Shown here: piece by piece, positions 6,485 to 14,344 of the stretch
Position numbering within the stretch: position 1 is the stretch's first letter
How the letters are laid out: the number at the start of each line of letters is the position of its first letter
NCBI GenBank assembly: GCA_015058265.1
Contig: SVCR01000007.1
Location: 1 to 16,432, forward strand
Source of the DNA: Clostridiales bacterium
GTDB taxonomy: Bacteria > Bacillota_A > Clostridia > Peptostreptococcales > Anaerovoracaceae
Direction: 5' to 3'
Length of the DNA stretch: 16,432 nucleotides
Notes under the pieces: model-generated
What the model was told of the DNA's origin: nothing
Database searches by the model: none
Seen by the model: the letters and a program-made list of their open reading frames with translations, nothing else
Translations under genes and position numbers: made by a program

Positions 6485-7937
6485 TCTCTTCGGTCTTTCT
6501 GCGTCTTCCGGCAGCTATGATAAGTACTGCCGCTGCCATTGCTGCGATCGAAATATATATATAGTCTCCGTTATACGGGATGCCGGTAACGGTGGCTATG
6601 TTTCTCGAGTTTACGAAAGCGATCGTGACCGTCCCGTCGTTGTTTGTATCCGTCTTCGATCTTCCGGGTACGTTCGAAACAGAGTCAACTGTTTCAAGTG
6701 CTGTTGAGATCGCTGTCTGATCTTTGCTGTTAGCACCGGAGGCAGATACGATCAATGCACGGTCCTGTGTCGATGACAGACTGTAACTCGCGACATGATC
6801 TGATTCATGTTCTACTGCCTTGTATGTCGATGTGGCAGGAAGAGCATTGATGACAAACACCTCGTCATCTGCGAGCTTGATAAGAAATTCTGCTTTCCCG
6901 TCTGAATCAGCTGTTATCTTTCCGGTTTCCTTATTGATACTGCCTGCAGAAGCGGATACCAGATCAGCTGTCTTCGAAGTCCTGTTTTTCTCTGTCTTCT
7001 CCTGTGCCTGCTGATCGGTAGTGTATTCCGCATTCTTTTCAAGGCCTTCGAGGGTAACAGTGATCTCGAATTCCTTGGTCCTGTCTCCGAGATTTCCCGT
7101 GACGTTGTTGGTTATGACGATGTCATGGGTAGTATGATCATTGAAGAACTTATAAGCCTCCAGTTTATTAGGCCCGGTCACAAGACCGGTATCATTATCA
7201 CTGCCCTCGTCAGGAGTAGATCTGCCTACCTTGCCGAGATTCTCATAATTGTTCGTGGAGTAAGCATTCCCTCCGTTATCTGTTATGTTCTGAATATCCG
7301 AAAGATCAGGCCTATAATCCGATCCCGGATCATTTCTGTATGATGTGATATCGTGGACATAAACCCCATCCACGGTATTTCCCTCTCCGTCAGTGTTATT
7401 GCATACATAGATCACGATATAGTAGCTGTCAGGGTCATAAGACACCCCCGGCACTTTGTCCGGACTCGATCCCTGCTCTGTGACTTTATACATGTAGTAG
7501 CCCGCCTTAGTGAATCTGATGTTGGCCGGCGTCACGCGGAATCTCTCAGTTGCGCTGTCCTTTCTCTCAGTATTCGCAGTTCCGCGGAAATCTCCGACAG
7601 TAACAGCTGCACTCGTGCCATTGACTCTGATCGTATGATGCGAAGATGTCTCTTCTGCCGGCATCGGCATCTCAGAAACCGGTATCACTTCTCCGCTCTT
7701 AGTTGTATCCTGATTTGCGTTGTCCCAGGCTTTGACCGCTGTCAAAGTGAAGTTGAAGTCGTTGATGCCCGGGAACTTGTTATCCTGTGAGACAGTCAGG
7801 ACCTTACCGATATAGATCGTTGCTGTATCGGACGAAATATCCTGAGTGCTGTCATGTTCGGCTGCATATGCCTGAGAAGGCAGTACAAGCAGCATTGTCA
7901 GCATAATAGCTGTGATGTTTCTGATCATTTTTTCCAT
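6474..7937 (-). CDS. Major pilin-like protein, two isopeptide-type domains
   Basis: The protein is 487 aa. Signal peptide 1-26. Domain 1 (about 39-270) follows the Spy0128 pattern with Lys45 (YIGKVLTV), Glu154 (YMYKVTEQ) and Asn266 (YKFFNDHT) as a plausible isopeptide triad. Domain 2 (272-446) is a Cna-B-like/DUF7601-type module related to that of the 678 aa surface protein; it keeps Glu376 and Asn443, but the Lys position is Asn277. The C-terminus has ATVTG (448-452), a membrane helix (about 458-477) and RRRK, a divergent sorting signal. GGAG lies eight bases before the start. It is first in the sortase-pilus block and next to the sortase, which fits a backbone pilin. Calling it major rather than accessory is inference from position and domain content. 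Confidence 0.8.
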   Translation of the reverse strand: MEKMIRNITAIMLTMLLVLPSQAYAAEHDSTQDISSDTATIYIGKVLTVSQDNKFPGINDFNFTLTAVKAWDNANQDTTKSGEVIPVSEMPMPAEETSSHHTIRVNGTSAAVTVGDFRGTANTERKDSATERFRVTPANIRFTKAGYYMYKVTEQGSSPDKVPGVSYDPDSYYIVIYVCNNTDGEGNTVDGVYVHDITSYRNDPGSDYRPDLSDIQNITDNGGNAYSTNNYENLGKVGRSTPDEGSDNDTGLVTGPNKLEAYKFFNDHTTHDIVITNNVTGNLGDRTKEFEITVTLEGLEKNAEYTTDQQAQEKTEKNRTSKTADLVSASAGSINKETGKITADSDGKAEFLIKLADDEVFVINALPATSTYKAVEHESDHVASYSLSSTQDRALIVSASGANSKDQTAISTALETVDSVSNVPGRSKTDTNNDGTVTIAFVNSRNIATVTGIPYNGDYIYISIAAMAAAVLIIAAGRRRKTEENEM

Positions 7938-7991
7938 TTCTGTGTCTCCGTATTCATGTATTTCGATGGTGTGTTTTCAGTCGCCGGATGA

Positions 7992-8516
7992 TCACGACAG
8001 GATCCTTGACTCCAGCCTCAAAATGTTTTTATCGAGGAATAGTCCGGCGCGATTGATATCGCCGTCTTCAAGGCTATTCCTGAATTGTTCAGAATACTCT
8101 CGTTCTTCTCTGTTACCATGGTCAAACAGTCTGTCAGAGAAGATCCTCAGCTTATTGCCGAAGCTGAGCATCTTAACGTCCGGGTAGAACAATATCCTCA
8201 GTGAATCTATGTCCACCCTGTTGTCGTTTGTATACAAGAGCTCAGGTTCAAGCAGAAAGCTGTCAGGAGCTATCAGATGAACAGCGGACCTCCTGCTTAT
8301 AGATATCAAAGTCTTAAGGAGTATCAATTTCCTGTACGTATCCAGCGACGCGATATCGAGTTTTCTTGATCTTCCCGGATCGTAGCTGAATCTGTATGAA
8401 TCCTTATCCTTTACGATAGTCATACTTATAAAGCAGCTGCAGTAATTCTGAGACAGGACTTCTTCCACATATCCCGGCATTCTGTACTCTGTTAAGCCGT
8501 GTCTGATCTTGTCCAT
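7992..8516 (-). CDS. DUF6382-like cytoplasmic protein of the Tad locus, no FHA domain
   Basis: The protein is 174 aa with no signal peptide or membrane helix. Elements such as LTEYRMPGYVEEVL, SYRFSYDP, LLKTLISI, FLLEPELLYTNDNRVDIDSLRILFYP and FRNSLEDGDIN match in order what I recall of the DUF6382 domain, found in Clostridia at the end of Tad pilus operons, usually as the N-terminal half of a protein with a C-terminal FHA (phosphothreonine-binding) domain. Here only the N-terminal domain is present. GGAGG lies five bases before the ATG; the gene is 30 bases after the second TadE gene. The role is unknown; a cytoplasmic regulator or adaptor of the Tad machine is a reasonable guess. The family assignment is from memory of the pattern. 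Confidence 0.65.
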   Translation of the reverse strand: MDKIRHGLTEYRMPGYVEEVLSQNYCSCFISMTIVKDKDSYRFSYDPGRSRKLDIASLDTYRKLILLKTLISISRRSAVHLIAPDSFLLEPELLYTNDNRVDIDSLRILFYPDVKMLSFGNKLRIFSDRLFDHGNREEREYSEQFRNSLEDGDINRAGLFLDKNILRLESRILS

Positions 8517-8546
8517 ATGCTCCTCCCGTCACTTGTCAATAACATA

Positions 8547-9329
8547 TTATCCGCCGCATTTGCTGCAGGGTGTGTATCCCCGTGCAACAGCATCCCTGCG
8601 CTCCGTCTCAATGTAGTTACGCTTCAGAGCTGAGCATCCGGGCAGGTGATAATCCTCTCCTGCAGAAGGGAAATAGTACACGAGCGATCCGTTTGAAGCT
8701 TTTCTGCTCCCGCATAAGGGGCATGGTTTGTAGTGCTTACGTATATTGCCGTTAAGTGTCCCTGATGTGGACGCAGCTTTAAGGAACCCGCATCCTTTTG
8801 AGTGGTATCTCTCTCCTCTTGCAGGAAATATATAGACCGGATCGCAGTCGTCACCCGACATCTCTCCTTCTGTCATGCTCGGGCAGTCCCTGACCTTACC
8901 TACATATGCTCTTGTCACAAGAGAGAGGCGGTAACCTGCTCTCGCTTTCAGTCCAAGAGGGTTCTTCGTTCTGAGTGTCATATCCAGAGACAAAGCGATC
9001 AGCTCATCCTGTCCCCATTTAGACACTCTGTAACCGTAATCAGTAACGTGGGCGCTTTCCACCTGCGAGTGCTCATCACTTATCTCCTTCTTGATCCTGT
9101 ACGGTATCAGGACTGATGTATCCAGGTAGAGCGCTTCTGCCGCGCCGCGCCTCATCTCATTGGCTGCAATGAAGCTGCTGTTCTCGATGCATGCGTACAT
9201 CAATATCACGGAACTCATTACAAGTACCGCAATGAGGAATACGGGCAGTACGATAGCTGACTCTACGAGATAACTGCCCCGTTTTCCTCTCAGTACTCCG
9301 GATTTATTTATAGCTGTCTTCAAACACAT
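8547..9329 (-). CDS. tadE: TadE-like pseudopilin with two putative metal-binding modules
   Basis: The protein is 260 aa. The N-terminus (RGKRGSYLVESAIVLPVFLI, 14-33) is the TadE signature: basic residues, a Gly before the cleavage/assembly region, Glu at the start of a hydrophobic helix. A body of extracytoplasmic sequence (45-160) follows. The C-terminal third holds two tandem modules: VYIFPARGERYHSKGC to KPCPLCG (165-207) and VYYFPSAGEDYHLPGC to TPCSKCG (217-259). Each has His-x3-Cys and a later Cys-x2-Cys (H176/C180/C203/C206 and H228/C232/C255/C258), which could bind a metal. It overlaps the preceding gene by 26 bases. It is probably a minor pseudopilin of the Tad pilus; the tandem modules are an add-on of unknown purpose. 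Confidence 0.8.
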   Translation of the reverse strand: MCLKTAINKSGVLRGKRGSYLVESAIVLPVFLIAVLVMSSVILMYACIENSSFIAANEMRRGAAEALYLDTSVLIPYRIKKEISDEHSQVESAHVTDYGYRVSKWGQDELIALSLDMTLRTKNPLGLKARAGYRLSLVTRAYVGKVRDCPSMTEGEMSGDDCDPVYIFPARGERYHSKGCGFLKAASTSGTLNGNIRKHYKPCPLCGSRKASNGSLVYYFPSAGEDYHLPGCSALKRNYIETERRDAVARGYTPCSKCGG

Positions 9330-10647
9330 AATCTCTGCCGTTTGCGCTTATCGCGAATCTAACACCGGTGAAGTATTCCATTAGATTAAAGTCCCTGTAG
9401 TATCTGAACTTCATGTTGATCTGTACCAGATCCATTATTCTGAGGAGCCTGGTGCTGCTGTTCATCGACAGTATCATTATCATCAGATGGTCATCATAGT
9501 TGAGACCTTCCTTTATAACAGCCATCCCTTCTGAAATGCCGGGGATATTATTCAGTTCCTCGCTGTTTTCATTCATCAGTTCAAGTGATTCCTCATCCAG
9601 CTCATCTCTGACGCTGTCATCGGACAATACACTGTCCAGCCCGATCTTCCACTCACCTGTTTTCTTGATTATCGGGACCCGTTCATTGTCATAGAGAGCT
9701 TTCATATCCTCTTCTGCTTCCATTGCCGCCCAGGCTTCAGCGATCAGAGCCTGAGTCAGTATGCCTGCGGGACCGGGAGTTATCAGCTCGGCGGCTGTGG
9801 TGATCATCTCAACTTTAGTCTCGTCAGAATAGAGTGCGGCCAGATCAAGAGCATTCCGCATTAGGAACAGTCTCTTCCTGCAAGCTTCCATATTTTCTTC
9901 ATCGCTCATACTGCCTTTGACAATGTACTCCCACTCGCTCCTGAACCAGCACTCCTTATCCGTGGCCGATGTCACATAATTACCGAAGTACTTCTCGATA
10001 AAGACCACATCAAGTCCCGCATTAATCATCGAAGATCTGATCCCGTCAGACGAACCTATAGATCTCGCCGTTTCTACAAGCCGGTCAACACTGAAAGTGC
10101 TTTTTACTCCTCCTGACGGGAGCGTGTCGATCACTACTGTGTTTCCTATCGTCCTGCTTCCGAATCCGCTCCCGCCTGCTTCCTCATCTTCATCTGCGCC
10201 TGATGAGCTGTCCGCGCGCTTACGCCTTGAGCTTCCGTTGAGGATCGTGCCGGCTGCAGCACTGCCAAAGCCTTTTTTCATCGCCTCCCGGAAGTTATCC
10301 GGGTCACCAAGCTCATAGCCTGTCAGGTCAGCGCCGGAGCTGCCGGTCCTGACATCCAGTTTTCCGGACACGGAATAATGCATATATGAATCGAGTTTTC
10401 TGATCACCTCTGTTCCGCTCCCGGAATATGCCAGCAGACTGTAATCTGTCAGGAGATTCCTGTCATATTCCGAAAGGATCGCTTTGGTCCATACATGTCC
10501 GAAAGATTCACATTCACTTTTTACGACCAGCTTCCTCGATATCCCTATAGCAGCCGCGATACATATCGCGAATGTTACGAAAGCCATAGCGAGAAATACT
10601 GAGGCTGATCCCTTCTTTCCTCGAAGAATATCAATCAATGAACTCAC
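9304..10647 (-). CDS. DUF5702-like Tad-locus membrane protein (TadG-like position)
   Basis: The protein is 447 aa. It starts at a GTG (10647), 17 bases inside the end of the preceding TadE gene, so translation is likely coupled. A TadE/TadG-style start (RGKKGSASVFLAMAFVTFAI) with one membrane helix (about 17-37) is followed by a long outer domain. The pattern SRKLVVKSECES, LSEYDRNLLTDYSLLAY and, at the end, MILSMNSSTRLLRIMDLVQINMKF resembles DUF5702, a family known from clostridial Tad operons. Residues about 138-163 are a low-complexity Arg/Ser then Asp/Glu/Gly linker. It probably acts as a pseudopilin or surface component of the Tad apparatus. Family assignment is by pattern, not by search. 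Confidence 0.75.
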   Translation of the reverse strand: MSSLIDILRGKKGSASVFLAMAFVTFAICIAAAIGISRKLVVKSECESFGHVWTKAILSEYDRNLLTDYSLLAYSGSGTEVIRKLDSYMHYSVSGKLDVRTGSSGADLTGYELGDPDNFREAMKKGFGSAAAGTILNGSSRRKRADSSSGADEDEEAGGSGFGSRTIGNTVVIDTLPSGGVKSTFSVDRLVETARSIGSSDGIRSSMINAGLDVVFIEKYFGNYVTSATDKECWFRSEWEYIVKGSMSDEENMEACRKRLFLMRNALDLAALYSDETKVEMITTAAELITPGPAGILTQALIAEAWAAMEAEEDMKALYDNERVPIIKKTGEWKIGLDSVLSDDSVRDELDEESLELMNENSEELNNIPGISEGMAVIKEGLNYDDHLMIMILSMNSSTRLLRIMDLVQINMKFRYYRDFNLMEYFTGVRFAISANGRDYVFEDSYK

Positions 10648-10969
10648 CTGCTCTCACCATAAGGTCCTCATTGATGCAATAAGTTCTGATCCGGATCTTT
10701 TTAGTAAGATCCATCCTGAGCAGACCGCCTCTCAGCATTTTTACATCTACTGTCTTCTCGCCGGCTTTACCGCCTGCACCTTTGTAGTTCTCCCATGCCT
10801 CCAGTGCTTTCTCGTGCTCCCTGACACCCGTGTCCAGGATCTCAAGATAGAATGTGAATAATCTGAGCAGCAGCATAGCTGTCAGTATTATTATCGGCAG
10901 GGAAATAGCTGCCTCTACAGATTCTGCTCCGGCTCTGCTGCGCAAGAGCCTCTTCATTCGCGACAACAT
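10631..10969 (-). CDS. tadE: TadE-like pseudopilin
   Basis: The protein is 112 aa from the ATG at 10969, which has AGGA seven bases upstream. The ATG at 11005 (124 aa), directly after the flp stop, is in frame but has no ribosome-binding site. The N-terminus SRAGAESVEAAISLPIIIL has the TadE signature: Gly, then a Glu-containing start of a single membrane helix with a Pro. A short outer domain follows. TadE proteins are processed like prepilins and act as minor pseudopilins of the Tad pilus. It lies immediately after the Flp1-like pilin gene and overlaps the DUF5702-like gene by 17 bases. Confidence 0.8.
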   Translation of the reverse strand: MLSRMKRLLRSRAGAESVEAAISLPIIILTAMLLLRLFTFYLEILDTGVREHEKALEAWENYKGAGGKAGEKTVDVKMLRGGLLRMDLTKKIRIRTYCINEDLMVRAGEFID

Positions 10970-11005
10970 CACATCATCCTGCGTCTCATCAGAAATTAGC
11001 AGCAT

Positions 11006-11188
11006 TCAGATTGCTAAGATGTGGTTCACGAAATCCGTGACCGAACCCTTGAAAATGATCCCCACAGCTACCGCGATAGCTACCAATATGGCAACTTGAA
11101 CCATCTCCATCCCTTTCTTATTCCTGAGATGAGCAGTAAGCTTCATGCTGCCGGTCTTTCTGCGTAATAACCTTCCTATCTTCTTCAT
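11006..11188 (-). CDS. flp: Flp1-like pilin of the Tad pilus
   Basis: The protein is 60 aa. A positively charged leader (MKKIGRLLRRKTGSMKLTAHLRNKKG) is followed by MEMVQVAILVAIAVAVGIIF and a short tail ending FVNHILAI. The Gly before a Met-Glu/Val hydrophobic segment fits a type IV prepilin-like cleavage site, with a mature pilin of about 34 residues. Length and sequence match the Flp1-like pilins of Gram-positive Tad loci. AGGAGG lies eight bases upstream of the ATG. The gene comes right after tadC, and a hairpin in the gap (11215-11236) may set its mRNA level. It is expected to be the main subunit of the Tad (type IVc) fibre. Confidence 0.85.
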   Translation of the reverse strand: MKKIGRLLRRKTGSMKLTAHLRNKKGMEMVQVAILVAIAVAVGIIFKGSVTDFVNHILAI

Positions 11189-11214
11189 GTTCTTCTCCTC
11201 CTACAATGTATTTG

Positions 11215-11236
11215 CTGAACGGCGCATGCCGTACAG
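11215..11236 (-). other. Hairpin in the tadC-flp gap
   Basis: CTG-A-ACGGC, a 4-base loop, then GCCGT-A-CAG form a 5 bp stem, one mismatch and 3 more bp. It starts within a few bases after the tadC stop and ends about 26 bases before the flp ATG. No T-run follows on the minus strand, so it does not look like a terminator. An mRNA processing or stabilising element that favours flp is possible but unproven. Confidence 0.5.
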
Positions 11237-11241
11237 TTCAT

Positions 11242-12264
11242 TCACATGCTCAGCATCGCAGGTGCCATGGTGATGACGATCAGCAGTATCAGCAGCAGAC
11301 CCAGCGGCCAGGACATTCTGGTATCTATCATTCTGCTGCTCTCTCGCGCCACTATCCTTCTGTCATCCCATAGATATCTGCTCTCCCTGCTGAGACTTTC
11401 TATGACATCGCTTCCGCGCTTTTCGTTTTCCGTAAGGATCGTAGATATCCTTATCATTTCCTTGACGTTATACCTCACGGCAAATTCGTTGATCATCGAT
11501 GCCGTGCTTTCACGTTTATCGGCATTCTGATCGCTCAGTTCTGTCAGGGCCTTTTCGAACCAGGTCATATTTCCTTCGCCATATTCACGGTAACAGCTGC
11601 ATATCCTGTCGAATGCGTCGCTGAGTATCATCCCTGCATTCATCATCAGGAACAACTGGTTGCAGAACCTTGGCAGCCCTTTCATTATTTCTTTTCTTAC
11701 CCTGGCACTTTCGGTCGCCGGTGCTGTCAGGGACGAGTGTATGAGCAGACCGATCAGAACGATATACATCACCGGGATGAGGACGATATTCGACATATCC
11801 TGCTTGTCTTTGGCCCGCCAGGTAAGTCTCGTACCGTCTGTAAGCCTTCCCGGAAGTGGTATCTCCATTTCATCTGAGAGCTCTATCCCTGTGATTATCC
11901 TGTCCAGCTCAGCACTTATCTCTGCTTCATGGTTTTCGCCGCTTCCCTGCTTCCCTCCGGATCCGTTCGAAGGGCTCACTGCATCGATGGTGAAGGATAT
12001 ATCCCTTACGTCAGCCTCCTCGCCGCTTCCGATACGGACTCGGACATCGTAATCTTCGGAATGCTCTAGAGAATGCCGTCTTACAGCAACTGCATTTCCT
12101 CTGTCGTCGATGATGAAAGTACCCCTTTCTTCCGGTCCTTTGATCACCAGCACCAGTATCAGAAGCGCTGCAGCCACCGTGATCAGATAGATCTTCCCTG
12201 CTATTCCCTTGTCATGCATGATGATGTCCCGGGCTCGGCCCAGTTTAGCGATAATTCCGTCCAT
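11242..12264 (-). CDS. tadC: TadC-like inner-membrane platform protein with outer insert
   Basis: The protein is 340 aa. TM1 (about 24-42) is followed by a predicted outer region of some 115 residues (43-158), TM2 (159-177), a type II secretion F-type domain (about 190-315, including KGLPRFCNQLFLMMNAGMILSDAF) and a last membrane segment (317-338). TadC and TadB form the membrane platform on which the TadA ATPase drives Flp pilin assembly. The long segment between TM1 and TM2 is much larger than in proteobacterial TadC; I recall similar inserts in clostridial homologues. AAGGAG lies six bases before the ATG, and the gap to tadB is 19 bases. Confidence 0.85.
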   Translation of the reverse strand: MDGIIAKLGRARDIIMHDKGIAGKIYLITVAAALLILVLVIKGPEERGTFIIDDRGNAVAVRRHSLEHSEDYDVRVRIGSGEEADVRDISFTIDAVSPSNGSGGKQGSGENHEAEISAELDRIITGIELSDEMEIPLPGRLTDGTRLTWRAKDKQDMSNIVLIPVMYIVLIGLLIHSSLTAPATESARVRKEIMKGLPRFCNQLFLMMNAGMILSDAFDRICSCYREYGEGNMTWFEKALTELSDQNADKRESTASMINEFAVRYNVKEMIRISTILTENEKRGSDVIESLSRESRYLWDDRRIVARESSRMIDTRMSWPLGLLLILLIVITMAPAMLSM

Positions 12265-12283
12265 TCGGGTCTCCTTGAGATGA

Positions 12284-13027
12284 TCAGATGTCCACCTGCA
12301 CTATCTTCTGTATCATTCCGTATATGCCTGCAGATGAGATCACTACAGCTGTCATGATCAGCCTTCCTGCGATAGTCTCATAAAGCGGCGCGATGTAATC
12401 CGGTGCGAAGACATTCAGGAACAGGATGACTATCACAGGCATTACGAATATGATCATGCCCTCTTTTTCCTTTCGCCTTACCAGTTCCTCCGTCTCTCTC
12501 TCGATCGTCATCTTGTCTATGATCACACTCGCTGCTTTGTTAAGAGCGATGATGAGGCTCGCGCCGGTCGACTTGCATATCGAGTAGATTGTTACGAAGT
12601 CATAGACATCCTCCTGACCGCTTGCTGAAGCCAGATCCATCAGAACAGTTACGTCCAACTCTCCGCCTACCGACATTCTTTCATGAGCTTCAGTAAGAGT
12701 CTCCGCCAGCACGGATCCCTCTCCGTGTATGTTCTTCAGTGACGGAATAGCTTCGCCTATGGCGTCCTTCATCGACCTTCCCGCGCCGATAGCTGTAGAC
12801 GCCATGAACAGGAAGTCTTTGAACTCTGCCATATACCGTCTGCGTCTCCTGTCAGCTAACGCGGTACAGACGTATGATCGCAGTCTCGGTATAAGAGGTA
12901 TCACTATGACGGAAAAGAAGATGTTCCTGTACATGAGGTATGAGACTGCCAGTCCGGCAGTCGCTGTGCCTGTATAGAACAAAGCCTTCTCTTTCCTATT
13001 CAGTTCGTATGTACGAAGATCAGTCAT
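12284..13027 (-). CDS. tadB: TadB-like inner-membrane platform protein
   Basis: The protein is 247 aa, a short TadB with one type II secretion F-type domain. Two hydrophobic stretches near the N-terminus (about 16-47) are followed by the cytoplasmic segment with FKDFLFMASTAIGAGRSMKDAI and GGELDVTVLMDLASASG, then membrane segments near 188-210 and 220-236. It pairs with TadC as the membrane base of the Tad pilus. The start codon overlaps the tadA stop by four bases (ATGA), which indicates translational coupling. The order tadA-tadB-tadC is the standard one. Confidence 0.88.
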   Translation of the reverse strand: MTDLRTYELNRKEKALFYTGTATAGLAVSYLMYRNIFFSVIVIPLIPRLRSYVCTALADRRRRRYMAEFKDFLFMASTAIGAGRSMKDAIGEAIPSLKNIHGEGSVLAETLTEAHERMSVGGELDVTVLMDLASASGQEDVYDFVTIYSICKSTGASLIIALNKAASVIIDKMTIERETEELVRRKEKEGMIIFVMPVIVILFLNVFAPDYIAPLYETIAGRLIMTAVVISSAGIYGMIQKIVQVDI

Positions 13028-14292
13028 CTCTCCCTCTTTCCCGTCATCAGATCGCCAAGTCCCGCACGTATCAGACGATCACGGTCTGATAATGCATTTC
13101 CCGTAGGCAGCAGTTTCCCGCTGCTGTCAGCCTTATACAGGTAATTGATGATATAGTCTGTGCCGTCAAAGCCTTTAAGTTCTGCCACTTCTTCAACCTT
13201 TCTGCTTCCGTTGTGGTCTCTTCGCAGGTGGACGAATACATCGACCGCATTGGCTATCTGGTTCCTTACCGAGCTGACCGACACCTGTGAGTCCATCAAA
13301 TACATGGTCTCCAGTCTGTTCAGCATCCCTCGTATTGAATTCCCGTGTCCTGTAGACATACTTCCGTCATGGCCGGTGTTCATCGCCTGGATCATATCTA
13401 CGACCTCCCTGCCTCTCACCTCACCGACGATTATCCTGTCAGGCCTCATCCTCAAGCTGGTTCTTATCAGCCTCTCCATGGTGACTTCGCCTTTTCCGAT
13501 TGAATTAGCCGCTCTGCACTCAAGATGTACTCTGTTCTCGAGATGAGTGATCATCAGCTCGGCTGAGTCTTCGATGATTATCACCCTCTCTGACGGACCG
13601 ATCGACGCGGTCAGAGCATTCAGGAATGTGGTTTTTCCGGTAGATGTACCGCCGCTGATGAAGATGTTGTATCCGCTCTTGACAAGAGCTCCGAGGTCCC
13701 GGGCACAGTCCGGTGTGATGCTCCTGTAGCTGATCAGATCCTCCATCTCGATAGCACGTTCTCTGAATTTACGTATCGTGAGGATCGGACCGTTCAAAGC
13801 GACAGTCTTCAGCACTCCGTTCACTCTGTATCCGGAAGGCAGTCTGGCATCCACTATGGGATTGGCCTCGTTCACCTCTCTGTGAACATCGGACGCAAAC
13901 ATCCTTATGATCTCCTCGAGCTCGTCACATGAGGTACAGGCATCATCGATCATCATCAGTTCCCTGTTCTTCTCGACGAAGATCATACCCGGCCCGTTGA
14001 CCATGATCTCGTTGATCGACGGATCATCCAGCAGTTCGGTAAGTATCCCGTATCTTCCCGTTACCCTTCTAGATATCGCCTGAATGAGATATCTGATCTC
14101 CGATATATCCACATTCCCTGACAGCTCTGAGCGGAAGAAGGCATCCTCAGTATGTGACAGTATCGTCTCGGTATTAGGGATATCCTCCCTTGCAGTTATC
14201 CACTTGCGTATATCCTTGACTATCTCCTCTATATTCCTGCCGTAAGTTATTACAGTCTTCTTTCTCGGAAGATCATCTGCTGTGTTCTGCAT
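13024..14292 (-). CDS. tadA: TadA/CpaF-family pilus assembly ATPase
   Basis: The protein is 422 aa from the ATG at 14292 (AAAGG seven bases upstream). In-frame ATGs at 14388 (AAGGA upstream, overlapping the preceding gene) and 14406 are alternatives. This is the hexameric secretion ATPase that powers Flp pilus assembly. In the 422 aa numbering: Walker A GGTSTGKT (214-221), Asp box VIIIEDSAEL (about 237-246), Walker B-like IIVGEVRG (287-294) and His box TGHDGSMSTGHGNS (about 306-319). The N-terminal domain carries INEIMVNGPGMIFVE, typical for CpaF. All nucleotide-binding motifs are intact, so the ATPase should be active. Confidence 0.92.
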   Translation of the reverse strand: MQNTADDLPRKKTVITYGRNIEEIVKDIRKWITAREDIPNTETILSHTEDAFFRSELSGNVDISEIRYLIQAISRRVTGRYGILTELLDDPSINEIMVNGPGMIFVEKNRELMMIDDACTSCDELEEIIRMFASDVHREVNEANPIVDARLPSGYRVNGVLKTVALNGPILTIRKFRERAIEMEDLISYRSITPDCARDLGALVKSGYNIFISGGTSTGKTTFLNALTASIGPSERVIIIEDSAELMITHLENRVHLECRAANSIGKGEVTMERLIRTSLRMRPDRIIVGEVRGREVVDMIQAMNTGHDGSMSTGHGNSIRGMLNRLETMYLMDSQVSVSSVRNQIANAVDVFVHLRRDHNGSRKVEEVAELKGFDGTDYIINYLYKADSSGKLLPTGNALSDRDRLIRAGLGDLMTGKRER

Positions 14293-14344
14293 CTGCACAC
14301 CTTTGCCTCCACCCGTTCCCGTATGCCTATCCCATTCTGCCCGC

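Noticed and set aside
7938..7991. Promoter for the sortase-pilus block in the 54-base gap
   Set aside because: CTGAAA and ATGAAT at 17-base spacing match too few consensus positions. I found neither a convincing promoter nor a terminator here.
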